From Rhabditophanes sp. KR3021 (taxonomy: Eukaryota; Nematoda; Chromadorea; Rhabditida; Alloionematidae): DNA of 64,000 bases. Below are positions 63,601 to 64,000 of this stretch, piece by piece. The first letter of the stretch is position 1; the number at the start of each line of letters is the position of its first letter. The notes beneath the pieces were generated by a model. That model worked only from the letters and a program-made list of their open reading frames with translations. It did not search any database and was not told the origin of the DNA. Location: NCBI GenBank assembly GCA_963281155.1, contig CAUJLY010000006.1, positions 9,424,001-9,488,000 on the forward strand. Reading direction: 5' to 3'. The position numbers and the translations under genes are program-made.

Positions 63601-64000
63601 ACAAAGCATACACCATTAAGTTTAGCCAAGCCGAAACAGTTTATTGCAGATTAATTGCTGGAGAAGATTCCACCATTAACCATTTCCTAAGATTTTCTGA
63701 TTCTCCAGACAGTGACTACAATTCATTCAATCCAATTCGTGGAACTTTCCAACATCCAGTCCTTCATGTTTCCGGTAGTAAATCACCATTTGCCTCAGCT
63801 ATGTTATCAGTAGACGATCCTGGAACAGGAAATCAAGTCAATTTACAAACTACACTAAATAGAATATCTCCATGTAACTTTAAAGGATACTTCGCAGATT
63901 CATATTCTTGTACAACTGCCGAAGATGTTCCTATATTTTTCAACAGTGTAGTTAGCCACGCCGATGGCTCTATTACGCGTAGAGCTCTTCCGACTTATTG
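60651..64000 (+). CDS. Secreted EGF/VWA protein (IRG-7-like), partial
   Basis: Exons 60651-60824, 60869-62449 and 62481 to the window end give at least 1091 aa; the 3' end is missing. A signal peptide (MRIFKAATLLVAFLVSTVTSS) is followed by two EGF-like modules (overall residues about 151-173 and 178-201: CVCPDYFEGSTC, CVCPPGFAGEHC), a VWA-like domain, a beta-rich region, two more EGF modules (ICHCPNIFTGEYC, VCTCPAGYVGMNC) and a second VWA-like domain. Both VWA domains lack a normal DxSxS MIDAS (VNTRESM and VMSATSS), so they probably do not bind metal. The arrangement resembles nematode IRG-7-type proteins linked to intestinal immune responses. The join at 62449/62481 needs a 31-nt intron, the shortest in the window; a frameshift is the alternative. 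Confidence 0.82.

Overview
The window is an AT-rich eukaryotic segment that reads as nematode DNA. Gene content points that way: HIPK/hpk-1, troponin I, a saposin-like protein, GABA-B receptor subunit 2, a secreted EGF/VWA protein of the IRG-7 type, a DOMON protein and a MyoD/HLH-1-type bHLH. So does gene structure: introns are mostly 31-50 nt, GT-AG, with TTTTAG/TTTCAG acceptors, and several genes carry such an acceptor just 5' of the start codon with no matching donor, as expected for spliced-leader trans-splicing. I cannot name the species. Exon joins below are my own, checked by reading frame.

Left third (1-20.6 kb): two genes in long non-coding DNA. A 522-aa coiled-coil protein (3.7-5.4 kb) has a near-consensus RFX X-box about 220 nt upstream. 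After more than 8 kb without a gene comes a HIPK kinase (13.6-16.8 kb) with a strong hairpin in its predicted 5' leader.

Middle (20.6-43.7 kb): a DOMON-type secreted protein; a degraded stretch with fragments of two decayed coding sequences (22.8-23.8 kb); two lineage-specific minus-strand genes, an LRR-like orphan and a CHK/EcKL-like protein whose catalytic HGD reads HGF; a small membrane-protein candidate ending 19 bp before RFT1; the GABA-B receptor subunit 2 gene, with a 21-bp tandem repeat in intron 1 and a whole antisense Ly6/three-finger gene inside intron 5; a secreted calcium-activated nucleotidase (apyrase); and troponin I with an acidic N-terminal run.

Right third (44-64 kb) is gene-dense and mostly minus strand: UBE2J2-type ER ubiquitin-conjugating enzyme, short NECAP, saposin-like protein, a MyoD-type bHLH with damaged basic region and helix 2, an orphan on plus, a PHD+JmjC demethylase, an ABCC10/MRP7 transporter with a degenerate NBD1 site, an orphan tail-anchored protein and, running off the end, the EGF/VWA protein.

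The genes do not form one pathway. Adjacent genes cover signalling (HIPK, GABA-B), secretory-pathway housekeeping (RFT1, UBE2J2, NECAP), muscle (troponin I, bHLH) and extracellular or immune-type roles (saposin, VWA/EGF, DOMON). I found no convincing new multi-gene system. The best leads are the nested Ly6 gene in the GABA-B gene, the damaged myogenic bHLH, the CHK-like pseudokinase, the X-box of the coiled-coil gene and the hpk-1 leader hairpin.
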